The notes: a model not told the origin generated them from the letters alone. Counted from the stretch's first letter, positions 1 to 9,308 are shown. The stretch is DNA of 64,000 nucleotides from Glycomyces sambucus (GCF_900102815.1 NZ_FNGF01000002.1:496001-560000); one strand, 5' to 3'. Program-made: numbers and translations.

Positions 1-561
1 TACCTGCCCACGCTGGTCCCGCTCGTGGCGACCGCGATGGTCTTCAAGATGGTCCTCGCGCCCTCGGGGCCGCTCAACGACCTGCTCGGCTGGTTCGGCG
101 TCGACGGCCCGGCCTGGCTCCTCGACCCGACCTGGGTCAAGCCCGCGCTCATCGTGCTCTCCGCGTGGGGCGCCGGCGGGGCCACCGTGCTCCTGCTGTC
201 GGCCATGAACGGCATCCCGCGCGAGCTGTACGAGGCCGCCGAGATCGACGGCGCCGGCTCCTGGCGCCAGTTCTGGTCGGTCACGTTCCCGCAGATCACC
301 CCGGTGATCTTCTTCAACCTCATCATGGGCCTCATCGGATCGTTCCAGATCTTCTCGCAGGTCTACATCCTCACCGCCGGCGGACCTGACAACGCCAGCC
401 AGATGATCGTGCCGCTGCTGTTCCGCGAGGCGTTCTCCTTCTACCACTTCGGATACGCGTCGGCCGTCGCCTGGCTGCTGTTCCTGGTGATCCTGGCGCT
501 CACGCTCGTCGCGTTCCGCTGGTCCCGCAGCTGGGTCTTCTACGAGCAGGAGGTCCGATGA
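1..561 (+). CDS. Carbohydrate ABC transporter permease, MalF/UgpA type (5' partial)
   Basis: Inner-membrane subunit of a sugar importer. The reading frame is open from base 1, so the N-terminus lies outside the window and 186 residues remain. Several hydrophobic segments are visible, and the cytoplasmic loop carries the EAA motif (LYEAAEIDGAGSWRQFW) that contacts the ATPase, followed by the GGP motif near residue 125. Both are standard for the MalF branch of the binding-protein-dependent transport family. The stop overlaps the next permease start (ATGA), showing translational coupling. The binding protein of this system is presumably upstream of the window; the ATPase is often a shared MsiK-like protein encoded elsewhere in actinomycetes (family knowledge). 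Confidence 0.93.
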   Translation, partial: YLPTLVPLVATAMVFKMVLAPSGPLNDLLGWFGVDGPAWLLDPTWVKPALIVLSAWGAGGATVLLLSAMNGIPRELYEAAEIDGAGSWRQFWSVTFPQITPVIFFNLIMGLIGSFQIFSQVYILTAGGPDNASQMIVPLLFREAFSFYHFGYASAVAWLLFLVILALTLVAFRWSRSWVFYEQEVR

Positions 562-1457
562 CCGCAGCCGCCGCCAAGCCCCGCACCGGACCGGGCCGGA
601 CCCGCCTCCTGTCGGCGTTCAAGGCGTCCCCCGCCACCTACGCGGTACTGCTGGTCGTCTCGGCGATCTTCTTCGTGCCGTTCGTCCTCATGGTGTCCAT
701 CTCGCTCTCCAGCGACCTGACCAGCTCCCAGAACGCGTTCACGGTGATCCCGTCCGAGTTCGAGTGGCGCAACTTCACCGAGGTGTTCACCGCGACCGGC
801 CTCCCGGTCGGGCGCTTCGTCCTCAACTCGGTCCTCATCGCCACGCTCTCGGCGGTCGGCCAGGTGCTCTCGTCCTCGCTCGTCGGCTACGCGTTCGCGC
901 GGCTGCGGGCCCCGGGCAAGGGCGTCATGTTCATCATCGTGCTCGCCACCATGATGATCCCCGCGCAGATCACGATGATCCCGCAGTTCCTGCTGTTCAA
1001 GGAGCTCGGCTGGGTGAACACGTACCTGCCGCTCATCATCCCGAACTTCTTCACCAACGCGTTCAACGTGTTCCTGGTGCGGCAGTTCGTCTCCCGCATC
1101 TCCGGCGAGCTCGACGAGGCCGCGCAGATGGACGGCCTCGGCTACTTCGGGGTGTACCGGCGCATCATCCTCCCGATGATGTGGCCGATCCTCACGGCCA
1201 TCGCGATCTTCACGCTCACCCACGCGTGGGGCGACTTCATGGGCCCGCTCATCTACCTCAACTCCGAGGAGTCGATGCCGCTGGCGCTCGGCCTCCAGTA
1301 CATGACGGGGACGAGCAACGAGATGCAGCTGCCGCCGTGGAACCTGGTCATGGTCGGGTCGATCATCCTGACGCTGCCCATGATCGCGATCTACTACCTC
1401 GGCCAGAAGTACCTCTACGAGATGAACCTCCAAGGCGGAAGTGCAGGAGTGAAGTAA
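558..1457 (+). CDS. Carbohydrate ABC transporter permease, MalG type
   Basis: Second membrane subunit of the same sugar importer, 299 residues, the usual MalG size. It has an N-terminal transmembrane helix around residues 30-50, five further hydrophobic segments, and the EAA loop near residues 190-215 (DEAAQMDGLGYFGVYRRIIL). The ATG overlaps the stop of the upstream permease by four bases. The GH35 beta-galactosidase starts on the base after its stop, so permeases and enzyme form one transcript. From that linkage the cargo is inferred to be a galactose-containing oligosaccharide; the sequence itself does not show the substrate. Confidence 0.95.
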   Translation: MTAAAAKPRTGPGRTRLLSAFKASPATYAVLLVVSAIFFVPFVLMVSISLSSDLTSSQNAFTVIPSEFEWRNFTEVFTATGLPVGRFVLNSVLIATLSAVGQVLSSSLVGYAFARLRAPGKGVMFIIVLATMMIPAQITMIPQFLLFKELGWVNTYLPLIIPNFFTNAFNVFLVRQFVSRISGELDEAAQMDGLGYFGVYRRIILPMMWPILTAIAIFTLTHAWGDFMGPLIYLNSEESMPLALGLQYMTGTSNEMQLPPWNLVMVGSIILTLPMIAIYYLGQKYLYEMNLQGGSAGVK

Positions 1458-4007
1458 GTGACTGATACATCCCTGTCGGCCGTCGCGCTCCGCCCCACCG
1501 GGCTGGTGCTCGACGGCCGCGAGGAGGCCCTGTTCTGCGCGTCGCTGTTCTACTTCCGGCTCCCGCGGGAGACCTGGGAGGCGCGGCTCGCGCAGGTGCG
1601 CGCCACCGGCTACCGCGCGATCGACGTCTACCTGCCGTGGAACTTCCACGAGACCGCCCCCGGCGTGTGGGACTTCGCCGGGCGCCACGACGTCGGGGCG
1701 TTCCTCGACCTCGCGCACGAGGCCGGCCTCGCGGTGGTCGCGCGGCCCGGCCCGTACATCTGCTCCGAGTGGGACGGCGGCGCGCTCCCCGCGTGGCTGG
1801 GCCTCGACCCGGACCTGCGTGTGCGCCAGGCCGAACCGCGGTTCCTCGCACAGGTCCGCGCCTGGTTCGACCGCGCGATGCCGCTCCTCGCCGAGCGCCA
1901 GTGGGGCCGCGGCGGCGCCGTCGTCGCGGTCCAGCTGGAGAACGAGCTCGACTTCTTCGACACCGCCGACCGGCACGCCTACATCAGCGCGTTGCGGGAC
2001 ATGGCGACCGGCCACGGCGTCACCGTGCCGCTCATCGCGTGCGCCGGCCAGGGCGACCTGGTCGGCGCAGGCGGCGGGGTCGAGGGCGTCGCCCCGGCGT
2101 TCAACTTCTACCCCGACGACCGCTCGCCGTTCGTCGAGGCCGAGGTGCGCCGGTACGCCGACCTGGTGGCCGCGCGCGGCCTGCCGCTGCTGGTCACCGA
2201 GACCAACCGCAGGCACGCCACCCTGCGGCGCCTCATGGTCAGCGGCGCCGTGCTCATCGCGCCCTACCTCCAGGCGTCGGGCTACGACTTCGGGTACACG
2301 CCCTCGGTCGGCAACTGGGGCGACCCCGGCGGGTTCATGACCCACGACTACGACTTCGGCGGCTACCTCTCCCCCGTGGGCGAGGCGCGGCCCGAGACCG
2401 CCGAGGCCCGCGTCCTCACCGCGTTCACCCGCACGCTCGGGCCGCGACTCGCGAAGGCCCGGACCACCGAAGCCGAAGGCGTGCAGTCGGTCTCGGTGGC
2501 GACGAGTTCGTCGCCGTCGCAGCTCGTCCTCGACGGCGGCGGTACGGTCACCGGGGTCCCGAACCTCACCGAGGAGCCCGGGACGGCCGAGATCGGCGGC
2601 CGCACCGTCGCCCTCGCACCGCGCTCGACCGCGCTCATCGTGCGGGACCTGCCGCTCGCGGGCTTCGGCCTCACCGGCACGCTCGCGTTCGCCTCCGCCG
2701 ACCTCGTCGGCGCCGGCACCGACGGGCTGCGGTTCGCCTCCGGTGTCGCGAGCACGGTGGAGGTCGGCGGCGAGACCGCCGAGTTCCCGGCACCCGAGAT
2801 CGGGAAGCCGCTGCGGCGCACCGTGGGTGGCGTGGACATCACGGTGCTCCATCCCGAGGACGTGGCCGACCCGGACGGCGCGCGGGCCGAGATCACCGGT
2901 CCCGCACCGGAGGCCGAGGCACTGACCGCCGTGTTCCGGCGGGCCCTGCCCACCCGGTCCGGCGCCACCGAGGCGCACGAACTGCCCCCGTCCTCCGAGG
3001 CCGCAGGCGTCTTCCGCGGCCGCACCCACTACGCCGCAACGCTGGACGGCGTGGCGGAACTGCTCATCGAGGGCGCGGCCGACATCGTCGACCTCGCGCT
3101 CGACGGCGAGGCACGACCCTCGCACGTCGGCTACGGCGGCACGTTCACCGTGCCGACCGCCGGGAAGACCGCGTTCACCGCCACCGTGGAGACCTGGGGC
3201 CACGCCAACTTCGACGATTCCCGCCTGCCGGGCCTCGCGCTCGGGTCGCTCCGCGGCCTCGGGCGGGTGTGGGCCGTGACCGGGCGCGAGGACGTCCACG
3301 CACTGTGGACCGTCGACGGCGGCGAACAGTGGGCCGGCGACCCCGCGCCCGTGCGCAGCCTCGGCGGCTGGAGCAGCACCCGCATCGGGCGGCCCGCGAC
3401 CTACCGGCGTCCGCTCCCGGTCGACGGCGTCTCCCACTACGCGTTCCACCTCGGCGAACTGGCCCTCCCGGTCGAGGTCGACGTGGACGGCGAGGCCCGC
3501 ATCGTCAGCCCGATCGACCCGTGGGTACACCTGGAGCCCGGGCGGGGACGGAACGTCGCGGTCACCGCGCCGCACTGGCCCGGATCCGGCTCCGGCCCCG
3601 TGGAACTGCTCCGGCTCGAAGCCGTGCGGGACTGGCGGGTCGAGGCCCAGCCCGACACCGCGATCCTCGCGCTGGCCGGGCAGGACGCCGAAGGACTCGC
3701 CGTCGAGCTACCCCTGCGGCTCGCGCCCGGCGAGGAGACCTGGCTCGACGTGCCGGTGCCCTCCGGCGGGCGGTCGCTCCGGTTCGAGGGCGAGCAGGTC
3801 CGCGTGAGCGCCTTCGCGGGCGGGGAGCTCCTCGGCCGCGTCTGGCTCGACGACCCGCACCGGCCCCGCTTCACCGGCGGCGATCCGGGTCGACTGTGGA
3901 TCCCCGGCGCGTGGAACTCCGGTACCGTCAGGTTGCTGGTCCGCGGCACGGCGGGAGGCGCGCAGCCGCACCTCGCGCGCGTGACCGCAACCGCCGCACC
4001 GGAGTAG
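1458..4007 (+). CDS. Beta-galactosidase, glycoside hydrolase family 35
   Basis: Retaining exo-beta-galactosidase of 849 residues. The N-terminal TIM barrel carries the GH35 signature ARPGPYICSEWDGGALPAW at about residues 95-113. The expected acid/base glutamate is E163 in QLENEL, and the likely nucleophile is E248 in LVTETN. The region around residues 290-310 (MTHDYDFGGYLSP) matches the family core, and beta-rich domains follow. No signal peptide is visible, so it should be cytoplasmic and act on imported oligosaccharides. The GTG start sits directly behind the permease stop and has an AGGAG ribosome site at 1445-1449. In context it would release galactose from galactan or galacto-oligosaccharides. 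Confidence 0.93.
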   Translation: MTDTSLSAVALRPTGLVLDGREEALFCASLFYFRLPRETWEARLAQVRATGYRAIDVYLPWNFHETAPGVWDFAGRHDVGAFLDLAHEAGLAVVARPGPYICSEWDGGALPAWLGLDPDLRVRQAEPRFLAQVRAWFDRAMPLLAERQWGRGGAVVAVQLENELDFFDTADRHAYISALRDMATGHGVTVPLIACAGQGDLVGAGGGVEGVAPAFNFYPDDRSPFVEAEVRRYADLVAARGLPLLVTETNRRHATLRRLMVSGAVLIAPYLQASGYDFGYTPSVGNWGDPGGFMTHDYDFGGYLSPVGEARPETAEARVLTAFTRTLGPRLAKARTTEAEGVQSVSVATSSSPSQLVLDGGGTVTGVPNLTEEPGTAEIGGRTVALAPRSTALIVRDLPLAGFGLTGTLAFASADLVGAGTDGLRFASGVASTVEVGGETAEFPAPEIGKPLRRTVGGVDITVLHPEDVADPDGARAEITGPAPEAEALTAVFRRALPTRSGATEAHELPPSSEAAGVFRGRTHYAATLDGVAELLIEGAADIVDLALDGEARPSHVGYGGTFTVPTAGKTAFTATVETWGHANFDDSRLPGLALGSLRGLGRVWAVTGREDVHALWTVDGGEQWAGDPAPVRSLGGWSSTRIGRPATYRRPLPVDGVSHYAFHLGELALPVEVDVDGEARIVSPIDPWVHLEPGRGRNVAVTAPHWPGSGSGPVELLRLEAVRDWRVEAQPDTAILALAGQDAEGLAVELPLRLAPGEETWLDVPVPSGGRSLRFEGEQVRVSAFAGGELLGRVWLDDPHRPRFTGGDPGRLWIPGAWNSGTVRLLVRGTAGGAQPHLARVTATAAPE

Positions 4008-4031
4008 ACCGCACAGCCCCCAGGAGTTCCC

Positions 4032-5273
4032 ATGGCCCCCACCAGGCGCACCTCGCGAGACATACGCAGCGAGTCGCGGCTCGACGTGCTGCACGCGCTG
4101 CTCACCGCGGGCGAGACCACCCGCAACGAGCTCGCGCGCACCACCGGCCTGAGCACCGCCACGGTGGCCACGGTGGTCAGCGACCTGCTCTCGCGCGGGA
4201 TCGTCACCGAGGCCCGCGTCGCCAGCGGACGCGTCGGGCGGCCCACGACCCTGCTGCGGCTCAACCAGGACCGGGGCCGCATCGTCGGCGTCGACGTCGC
4301 GGAGACCTACATCAGGGCGGTCGTCTTCGACGCCGCGCTCGACGAGGTCGCCGCGGCCGAGGTGCCCGCCGACGAGCGGCACGTCGGGACCGAGGAGGTC
4401 GTCGACGGCGTGGCCCGCGCCGTCGACGCCGCCCTCGCGCGGGCCGGGACGCACCGCCACGACGTGCTCGGCGTGGGCGTCTCGCTGCCCGGCTCGATGC
4501 AGCGGTGGGGCGCGAACTCCCCCGTCATGCCCAACGCGGCCCGGCACCACGTCGACCGCCACCACGTGGACCGCCTCCGCGAGCGCCTGGACCTGCCGAT
4601 CGTGATCGACAACCCGCTCAAGGCGATCGCCACCGCCGAGCTGTGGTTCGGCCAGGGCCGCAGGCACGCGAGCACCATCACCGTCAACCTCGGCACCGGC
4701 GTGGGCGCCGGGATCATCCTCAACGGCGCGATCCTGCGCGGCGCCACGAACTTCGCGGGCGAGTGGGGCCACAGCCTCCTCGCCCTCGACGGGCGGGCCT
4801 GCCGGTGCGGGCGCCGCGGCTGCGTCGAGGCGTACGTCGGCGCGTCGGGCCTCCAGCGGACCCTCGCCGCGGTCGACCCCGCCCACCCGCTCGCGTCGGT
4901 CCCGTTGCAGCGCGACTTCATCGGGGCCCTGGCCGCGGCGCTGGAGCCGCCCGGCCCGGACCCGGCCGTCACCGAGACGATCCAGCGCACCGCCCGCTAC
5001 CTCGGGGCGGCGCTCGCCGACCTCGTCGCGATCGTCAACCCCGAGACGATCACGCTCACCGGCTGGACGGTGTGGGCGCTCGGCGACCACCTCGTGCCCG
5101 CGGTGCGCCGCAGCGTGGTCGAGGAGGCGCCCGGCGACTCGGCCGCCGACCTGGAGGTGGAGGTGTCCACGGTGCGCGGCAACTCGGTCGCCACCGGGAT
5201 CGCCACCATCGCGCTCGAACGCTTCCTCAGCGACGTCGGCCTCGTCACCACCAGGGTTCCCACGGCGCTCTGA
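4032..5273 (+). CDS. ROK family transcriptional repressor (NagC/XylR type)
   Basis: DNA-binding sugar sensor of 413 residues. An N-terminal winged helix-turn-helix (about residues 15-70, TRNELARTTGLSTATVATVV) is followed by a ROK kinase-like fold. The zinc-binding CRCGRRGC cluster lies near residues 257-264, and the glycine-rich NLGTGVGAGIILNG phosphate-loop motif near residues 218-231. ROK repressors release DNA when a sugar or sugar phosphate binds. It lies 24 bases behind the GH35 gene with its own AGGAG site, so it probably represses the upstream transporter/galactosidase operon that it ends. Its operator would be upstream of the window. Confidence 0.92.
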   Translation: MAPTRRTSRDIRSESRLDVLHALLTAGETTRNELARTTGLSTATVATVVSDLLSRGIVTEARVASGRVGRPTTLLRLNQDRGRIVGVDVAETYIRAVVFDAALDEVAAAEVPADERHVGTEEVVDGVARAVDAALARAGTHRHDVLGVGVSLPGSMQRWGANSPVMPNAARHHVDRHHVDRLRERLDLPIVIDNPLKAIATAELWFGQGRRHASTITVNLGTGVGAGIILNGAILRGATNFAGEWGHSLLALDGRACRCGRRGCVEAYVGASGLQRTLAAVDPAHPLASVPLQRDFIGALAAALEPPGPDPAVTETIQRTARYLGAALADLVAIVNPETITLTGWTVWALGDHLVPAVRRSVVEEAPGDSAADLEVEVSTVRGNSVATGIATIALERFLSDVGLVTTRVPTAL

Positions 5274-5359
5274 AGGTGTGCCGCGCCGAACCGCGGGTAA
5301 CCGTGGTGCGGAAGACGGCGCGCCGACCGGCGCGTTCCGCGACCGAAGGAGGATGTGCC

Positions 5360-5827
5360 TTGAGCACCATCACCGAATCAGTCGACGTCGGAGTCCCGGT
5401 CTCCACGGCGTACAACCAGTGGACCCAGTTCGAGACCTTCCCGCAGTTCATGGAGGGCGTCGACGAGATCCAGCAGATCGGCGAGACGCTGACGCACTGG
5501 CGCACGAGCATCGGCGGGATCTCCCGCGAGTTCGACGCCGCCATCACCGAGCAGCACCCGGACGAGCGCGTGGCCTGGACCTCGATCTCGGGCCCGACGC
5601 ACGCCGGGGTGGTCACGTTCCACCGCCTGGACGACCTCACCACCCGGGTCACGGCGCAGATGGACATCGACCCCGACGGCTTCGTCGAGACGGCGGCCGA
5701 CAAGCTCGGCGTCCTCGACCGCCGCGTCAAGGGCGACATGCAGCGGTTCAAGGACTTCATCGAGAGCCGCGGCGACGAGACCGGCGGCTGGCGGGGCGAC
5801 GTGGAGCCGCCCGGCCTCCCCGTCTGA
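5360..5827 (+). CDS. SRPBCC family protein (polyketide cyclase/dehydrase-like)
   Basis: Small START-fold protein of 155 residues. The sequence (ESVDVGVPVSTAYNQWTQFE, then FPQFMEGVDEI) is typical of the SRPBCC polyketide-cyclase/dehydrase group, whose members bind hydrophobic ligands; the natural ligand is usually unknown. The start is taken as TTG at 5360 because a near-perfect AAGGAGG lies at 5346-5352, seven bases before it. The frame is open further upstream but without a comparable ribosome site. It converges on the haloacid dehalogenase gene with one base between the stops. No function can be assigned beyond the fold. Confidence 0.86.
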   Translation: MSTITESVDVGVPVSTAYNQWTQFETFPQFMEGVDEIQQIGETLTHWRTSIGGISREFDAAITEQHPDERVAWTSISGPTHAGVVTFHRLDDLTTRVTAQMDIDPDGFVETAADKLGVLDRRVKGDMQRFKDFIESRGDETGGWRGDVEPPGLPV

Positions 5828-5828
5828 C

Positions 5829-6506
5829 CTATGCCGCTTCGAGGGCCTCGGCGAGTTCGCCGAGGCTCTCGGCGTGCAGGTCGAAGGTGTCGGTCTCCTT
5901 CGGAGGGTCGCCGACCGGGCGGCGCACGTAGGCGGTCCGCATCCCGATCGCCTGCGCCCCGCGCAGGTCCCACGCGTGCGCGGCGACCATGAGCAGCCGC
6001 TCGGGCGGGACGCCGACGGCCTCGACGGCGAGCCGGTAGACCTCGGGCGCGGGCTTGTAGGTCCGCGCGTCCGCGGCCGAGAGCGCCTGGTGCCAGCGCA
6101 GTCCGGCGCCGGCGGTGAGGTGGAGCAGCGCCGCCCGGTTGGCGTTGGAGAGCGCGAGGACGGGGTGGCGGCGGGCGATGCGCTCCAGTCCGGCCGCGGA
6201 GTCCTCCCAGGCGGGGTGGCGGCGGCCGGCGCCGGCGAGGCGGTCGAGGACGGCGGGGTCGGTGATCCCGGCGTGCGCGGCGACCGCTTCGGCGGCTTCG
6301 CGGTCGAGGGCGTCGGCGGTGGCGAAGGGGCGGTCGCCGGTGACGACGCGGTCCTGCTCGCGTTCGATGTGCCGCTGCCACAGGGCGAGCAGCGCGCCCG
6401 TGTCGGCGCCGGGCGCGGCTTCGCGCAGGGCCGCGGTGAGGCCGCGGGGTTCGTCGACCATGGTGCCGAGGACGTCGAAGACGACGGCGTCGATCTGCAG
6501 GGTCAT
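5829..6506 (-). CDS. Haloacid dehalogenase type II-like hydrolase
   Basis: HAD superfamily hydrolase of 225 residues. The nucleophile aspartate is D11 in FDVLGT. Motif II is LSNAN (about residue 118), the KPAPEVY lysine motif follows near residue 150, and the acidic-loop region reads AAHAWDLRGAQAIGMRTAYV near residues 173-192. This arrangement (HAWD rather than GDxxxD) matches the L-2-haloacid dehalogenase group, which hydrolyses carbon-halogen bonds of short 2-haloacids. Many relatives act on other substrates, so the substrate is uncertain. It lies 13 bases downstream of the Lnt-like gene on the same strand and is probably cotranscribed. Confidence 0.88.
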   Translation of the reverse strand: MTLQIDAVVFDVLGTMVDEPRGLTAALREAAPGADTGALLALWQRHIEREQDRVVTGDRPFATADALDREAAEAVAAHAGITDPAVLDRLAGAGRRHPAWEDSAAGLERIARRHPVLALSNANRAALLHLTAGAGLRWHQALSAADARTYKPAPEVYRLAVEAVGVPPERLLMVAAHAWDLRGAQAIGMRTAYVRRPVGDPPKETDTFDLHAESLGELAEALEAA

Positions 6507-6519
6507 GTCTGCTCCTGTC

Positions 6520-7992
6520 TCAGGGTGCGTCGGTCTCAGTGCGGGTCGATGGTGCCACGCGCCGCTCGGCGTCGCGGCGCGGGACGAGGGCGAGGACGAC
6601 GGCGCCGAGGAGGGCCGCGATGACGGGCATGAGGAACCAGTTCCCGAAGCGGTCGTAGATGGTGCCGACGGGGCCGGTCGGGACCTCGGCGACCACGAAG
6701 CGCTCGTCCTCGGCGAGGACGGTGCCGCTGGCGTCGCTGACGGTCATGAGGCCCATCTGGCCGGCGCGCACGAGGGAGAAGCCCTGCTCGACGCCGCGGG
6801 TGACGGCGACGCGGGAGTGCCACCAGCCGTCCACCCCGAAGTCGAGGGCCGGGGCGAGGACGAGGCCGAAGTCCTCGTCGCCGTACTCGGCCATGGTGGC
6901 GGCGTGGTCGAGGTCCTTGCAGACGGTCATGGACCAGCCGCCGCCGACGCCGGGGATGGAGGCGGGGCCGGTGTCGGAGGCGGTCATCCAGTCCTCCAGG
7001 CCGGGGACGAGGTGCTGCTTGAAGTAGGTGGCGGGCTGGTGGCCGTTGGAGGGGATCCAGACGGCGGCGTTGTAGGTGTCGCCGCCCACGTCGAGGGCGA
7101 GGCCGAGCACGAGGTCGATGCGGGCGCGCACGGCGAGGTCGGACCAGCGGTCGAGGTAGGGGCCGGTCTCCTCGGCGGTGACGTGGAAGATCTTCTCGGA
7201 GAGGACGAGCACGTCGAGGTCGTTGCGGGCGCCGATGTTCTCGATGTGCCTGGTGTAGTCGGCGAAGAGTTCTTCGCCCTCCTCGGTGTCGATGCGGAGG
7301 GAGTCGGCGTGGGCGGGCAGGGCGAGGGCCCCGGCGCGGATGGTCGGGCCCTGGTCGGCGGGGCGGGCGACGCCCCAGACGAGGGCGGCGGCGAGGCAGG
7401 CCGCGGCGACGCCGGCGATGCCGAGGCCGCGGCGCGGTTCGGACCCGGGGGCGAGGATGGTGGCGGCCGCGGTGGGGAGGGCGGTGAGCAGGTACGTGAT
7501 GCCCCAGACGCCGGTGACGGAGGCGAGCTGGAGGATCGCGGTCTGCCCGGCCTGGGTGTAGGCGAGGCTCCACCATTCGCCGCCCGCGTCGGCGTTGATC
7601 AGGGAGCCGGCGTATTCGACGGCGACCACGCCCGCGGGGAAGGCGAAGAACGCGGTCCAGTGGCGGCCGCGGCGGATGAGGAGGCGGTACAGGAGCGTGG
7701 CGGCGGTGTAGAGGCCGGTGAGGACGGCGGCGGAGGCGATGACGAACGCCGGGGGCGTCTCCAGGGAGTCGGCGAGGTAGGCCCAGATGCGGGCGGTGCC
7801 GCCGAGCCAGGCCGCCTCGGCGGTGAGGAGCGCGGCCCAGAAGCCGAGGCGCGGGACGGCGGTGAGCATGGGGATCGGGGCGAGCCACATGAGCCACCAC
7901 ACGGGGTCGAGCCAGAAGCCGAGACCGAGCAGGGCGGCGGTCCCGAAGGCGCCGAACAGGATCCAAGGGAGGGGTCGAGGCGCGGATGCCAT
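6520..7992 (-). CDS. Apolipoprotein N-acyltransferase-like membrane protein (nitrilase fold)
   Basis: Protein of 490 residues with about six N-terminal transmembrane helices (residues 10-210), an external carbon-nitrogen hydrolase domain (about 215-460) and one C-terminal helix: the layout of Lnt. The nitrilase triad is visible as E266 (VLSEK), K325 (TYFKQHLVPG) and C358 (TVCKD), at spacings close to those of E. coli Lnt. Lnt adds the third acyl chain to the N-terminal cysteine of lipoproteins. Several lipoprotein precursors are in this window (binding proteins at 9409 and 56822, the protein at 38627). Actinomycetes often have paralogues and this one is divergent, so the exact reaction is inferred. 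Confidence 0.82.
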   Translation of the reverse strand: MASAPRPLPWILFGAFGTAALLGLGFWLDPVWWLMWLAPIPMLTAVPRLGFWAALLTAEAAWLGGTARIWAYLADSLETPPAFVIASAAVLTGLYTAATLLYRLLIRRGRHWTAFFAFPAGVVAVEYAGSLINADAGGEWWSLAYTQAGQTAILQLASVTGVWGITYLLTALPTAAATILAPGSEPRRGLGIAGVAAACLAAALVWGVARPADQGPTIRAGALALPAHADSLRIDTEEGEELFADYTRHIENIGARNDLDVLVLSEKIFHVTAEETGPYLDRWSDLAVRARIDLVLGLALDVGGDTYNAAVWIPSNGHQPATYFKQHLVPGLEDWMTASDTGPASIPGVGGGWSMTVCKDLDHAATMAEYGDEDFGLVLAPALDFGVDGWWHSRVAVTRGVEQGFSLVRAGQMGLMTVSDASGTVLAEDERFVVAEVPTGPVGTIYDRFGNWFLMPVIAALLGAVVLALVPRRDAERRVAPSTRTETDAP

Positions 7993-8177
7993 TGGGGAGC
8001 CTTTCCGGGGTGTCGGGGCGGCGTTCGCCGGACCCGCCGGGGCGGGTCCGGGCGTTCAAGGGGTTCCGCGGGCGCACCTTACGCAATCGTGTTCAGGCCG
8101 TGTTCACCCGGGGCCCCGAAGGGGACCTGTCCTGCGGGGACGGGTGCCAGGGGCGGCCCGGTGCGTCCGGACCGGCG

Positions 8178-9248
8178 CTAGGGGGCGACGACGGGGCGGA
8201 CGGAGCCGCGCAGGACGAGGTGGGCGCCGAGGACGGTGTGCGGGGGCGGGCCGCCGTTGCGGGCGTGCTCCAGCGCGAGGCGCACCGAGGTGCGGCCCAG
8301 CTCCTCGTGGGGCTGGTAGACCGTGGTGAGGTCGATGTCGGCGGCGGGCGGGAGGTCGTCGAAGCCGATGAGGGAGACGTCGCCGGGGATCGAGAGGCCG
8401 CGTTCGAGGAGGGCCTGGCGGGCGCCGGCGGCGATCTGGTCGTTGGCGGCGAAGGCCGCGGTGAAGTCGGGCGGCCCGGCGGCGAGGCGGGTCTGCATCA
8501 TCCGGTAGCCCTCGAAGCGCTCGAAGGTCCCGTCGGCCTCCAGGCCGGGGTCGTGCGCGACCCCGTGGGCGGCGAGGGCGGCCCGGTAGCCGGCGATGCG
8601 GGCGTCGGGCGTGGTGTAGCCGGGGCGGCGGCCGAGGAAGAGGATCCGCTTGTGGCCGTTGGAGAGCAGGTGGCTGGTGGCGGCGAAGGCGCCGCCGGTG
8701 TTGTCGTACTCGACGACGACGGCGGGCGCGTCGGACCCCAGGGGCGGGCGCCCGCACAGGACCAGGCGGGAGCCGATGGAGGCGAGCGCGTGGGCGTAGC
8801 GGCTCATGCGGGCCCGGTACTCGTCGTCGGCGTTGACGTTGCCGACGAGGATGACGGCTTCGGGGTGCTGCTCGCGCATGAACTGGACCATGGCGAGTTC
8901 GCGTTCGGCGTCGCCGCCGGTGGTGCCGATCTGGCACAGGCGCCCGTCCTCGGCGGCCTGGGTCTGGACGCCCTGGGCCACATGGGCGTAGTGCGGAGAG
9001 ATCACCGAGTTGACGATGATGGCGATGCTCTTGCGGGTGGTGCCCTGGAGGGCGCGGGCGTGGTGGTTGGCGACGTAGTCGAGTTCCTCGACGGCCTTCA
9101 TGACCTTGGCGCGGGTGGCGGGGGCGGCGGGGTAGGTGCCCGAGAGGATGCGCGAGACCGTCGCGACCGACACCCCGGCGCGTTCGGCGACCTCGCGGAT
9201 GGTGGTGCTGCGCTTGCCGTCGCCGGTGCTGCCGCCTTTGCGCGCCAA
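8178..9248 (-). CDS. LacI family transcriptional regulator, probable control of the rhamnogalacturonan locus
   Basis: Repressor of 356 residues. The N-terminal LacI helix-turn-helix and hinge are clear (TIREVAERAGVSVATVSRIL, about residues 15-34), followed by a periplasmic-binding-protein-like sensor domain with NDQIAAG and IPGDVSLIGFDDLP near residues 265-300. The TTG at 9246-9248 is the only start codon before the DNA-binding domain in this frame. It lies downstream of the binding-protein gene and close to the lyase genes. Near-identical CG-centred palindromes at 10754-10769 and 14536-14550 are its most likely operators (inference from position). A different palindrome at 9298-9308 precedes its own gene. 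Confidence 0.92.
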   Translation of the reverse strand: MARKGGSTGDGKRSTTIREVAERAGVSVATVSRILSGTYPAAPATRAKVMKAVEELDYVANHHARALQGTTRKSIAIIVNSVISPHYAHVAQGVQTQAAEDGRLCQIGTTGGDAERELAMVQFMREQHPEAVILVGNVNADDEYRARMSRYAHALASIGSRLVLCGRPPLGSDAPAVVVEYDNTGGAFAATSHLLSNGHKRILFLGRRPGYTTPDARIAGYRAALAAHGVAHDPGLEADGTFERFEGYRMMQTRLAAGPPDFTAAFAANDQIAAGARQALLERGLSIPGDVSLIGFDDLPPAADIDLTTVYQPHEELGRTSVRLALEHARNGGPPPHTVLGAHLVLRGSVRPVVAP

Positions 9249-9297
9249 GTGGGTCCGCCCTCGCTTCAGTGTGCTGCAGAGTGTTTCAGAGTTTCCG

Positions 9298-9308
9298 GAA
9301 ACGGTTTC
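9298..9308. promoter_or_regulatory. Candidate LacI-family operator before the lacI-type gene
   Basis: The palindrome GAAACGGTTTC lies 50 bases upstream of the TTG start of the LacI-type gene and next to a second palindrome, TTTCCGGAAA (9292-9301). CG-centred palindromes are typical LacI-family sites, so autoregulation is plausible. It differs from the TTAAANCGNTTTAA sites of this locus. Confidence 0.5.

Noticed and set aside
540-3575. Long open frame of about 1,000 codons on the minus strand opposite the permease and GH35 genes
   Set aside because: It is a mirror effect of high G+C at third codon positions. Its composition (Arg, Gly, Ala, Glu repeats) is low complexity and it overlaps well-supported genes.
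1637-5827. Very long plus-strand frame running through GH35, ROK and the SRPBCC gene
   Set aside because: Only its last 155 codons are real coding sequence; the rest is an arginine/proline-rich shadow frame of the GH35 and ROK genes.
8080-8110. Direct repeat GTGTTCA upstream of the Lnt-like gene
   Set aside because: Two seven-base copies are within chance in this composition and have no promoter context.
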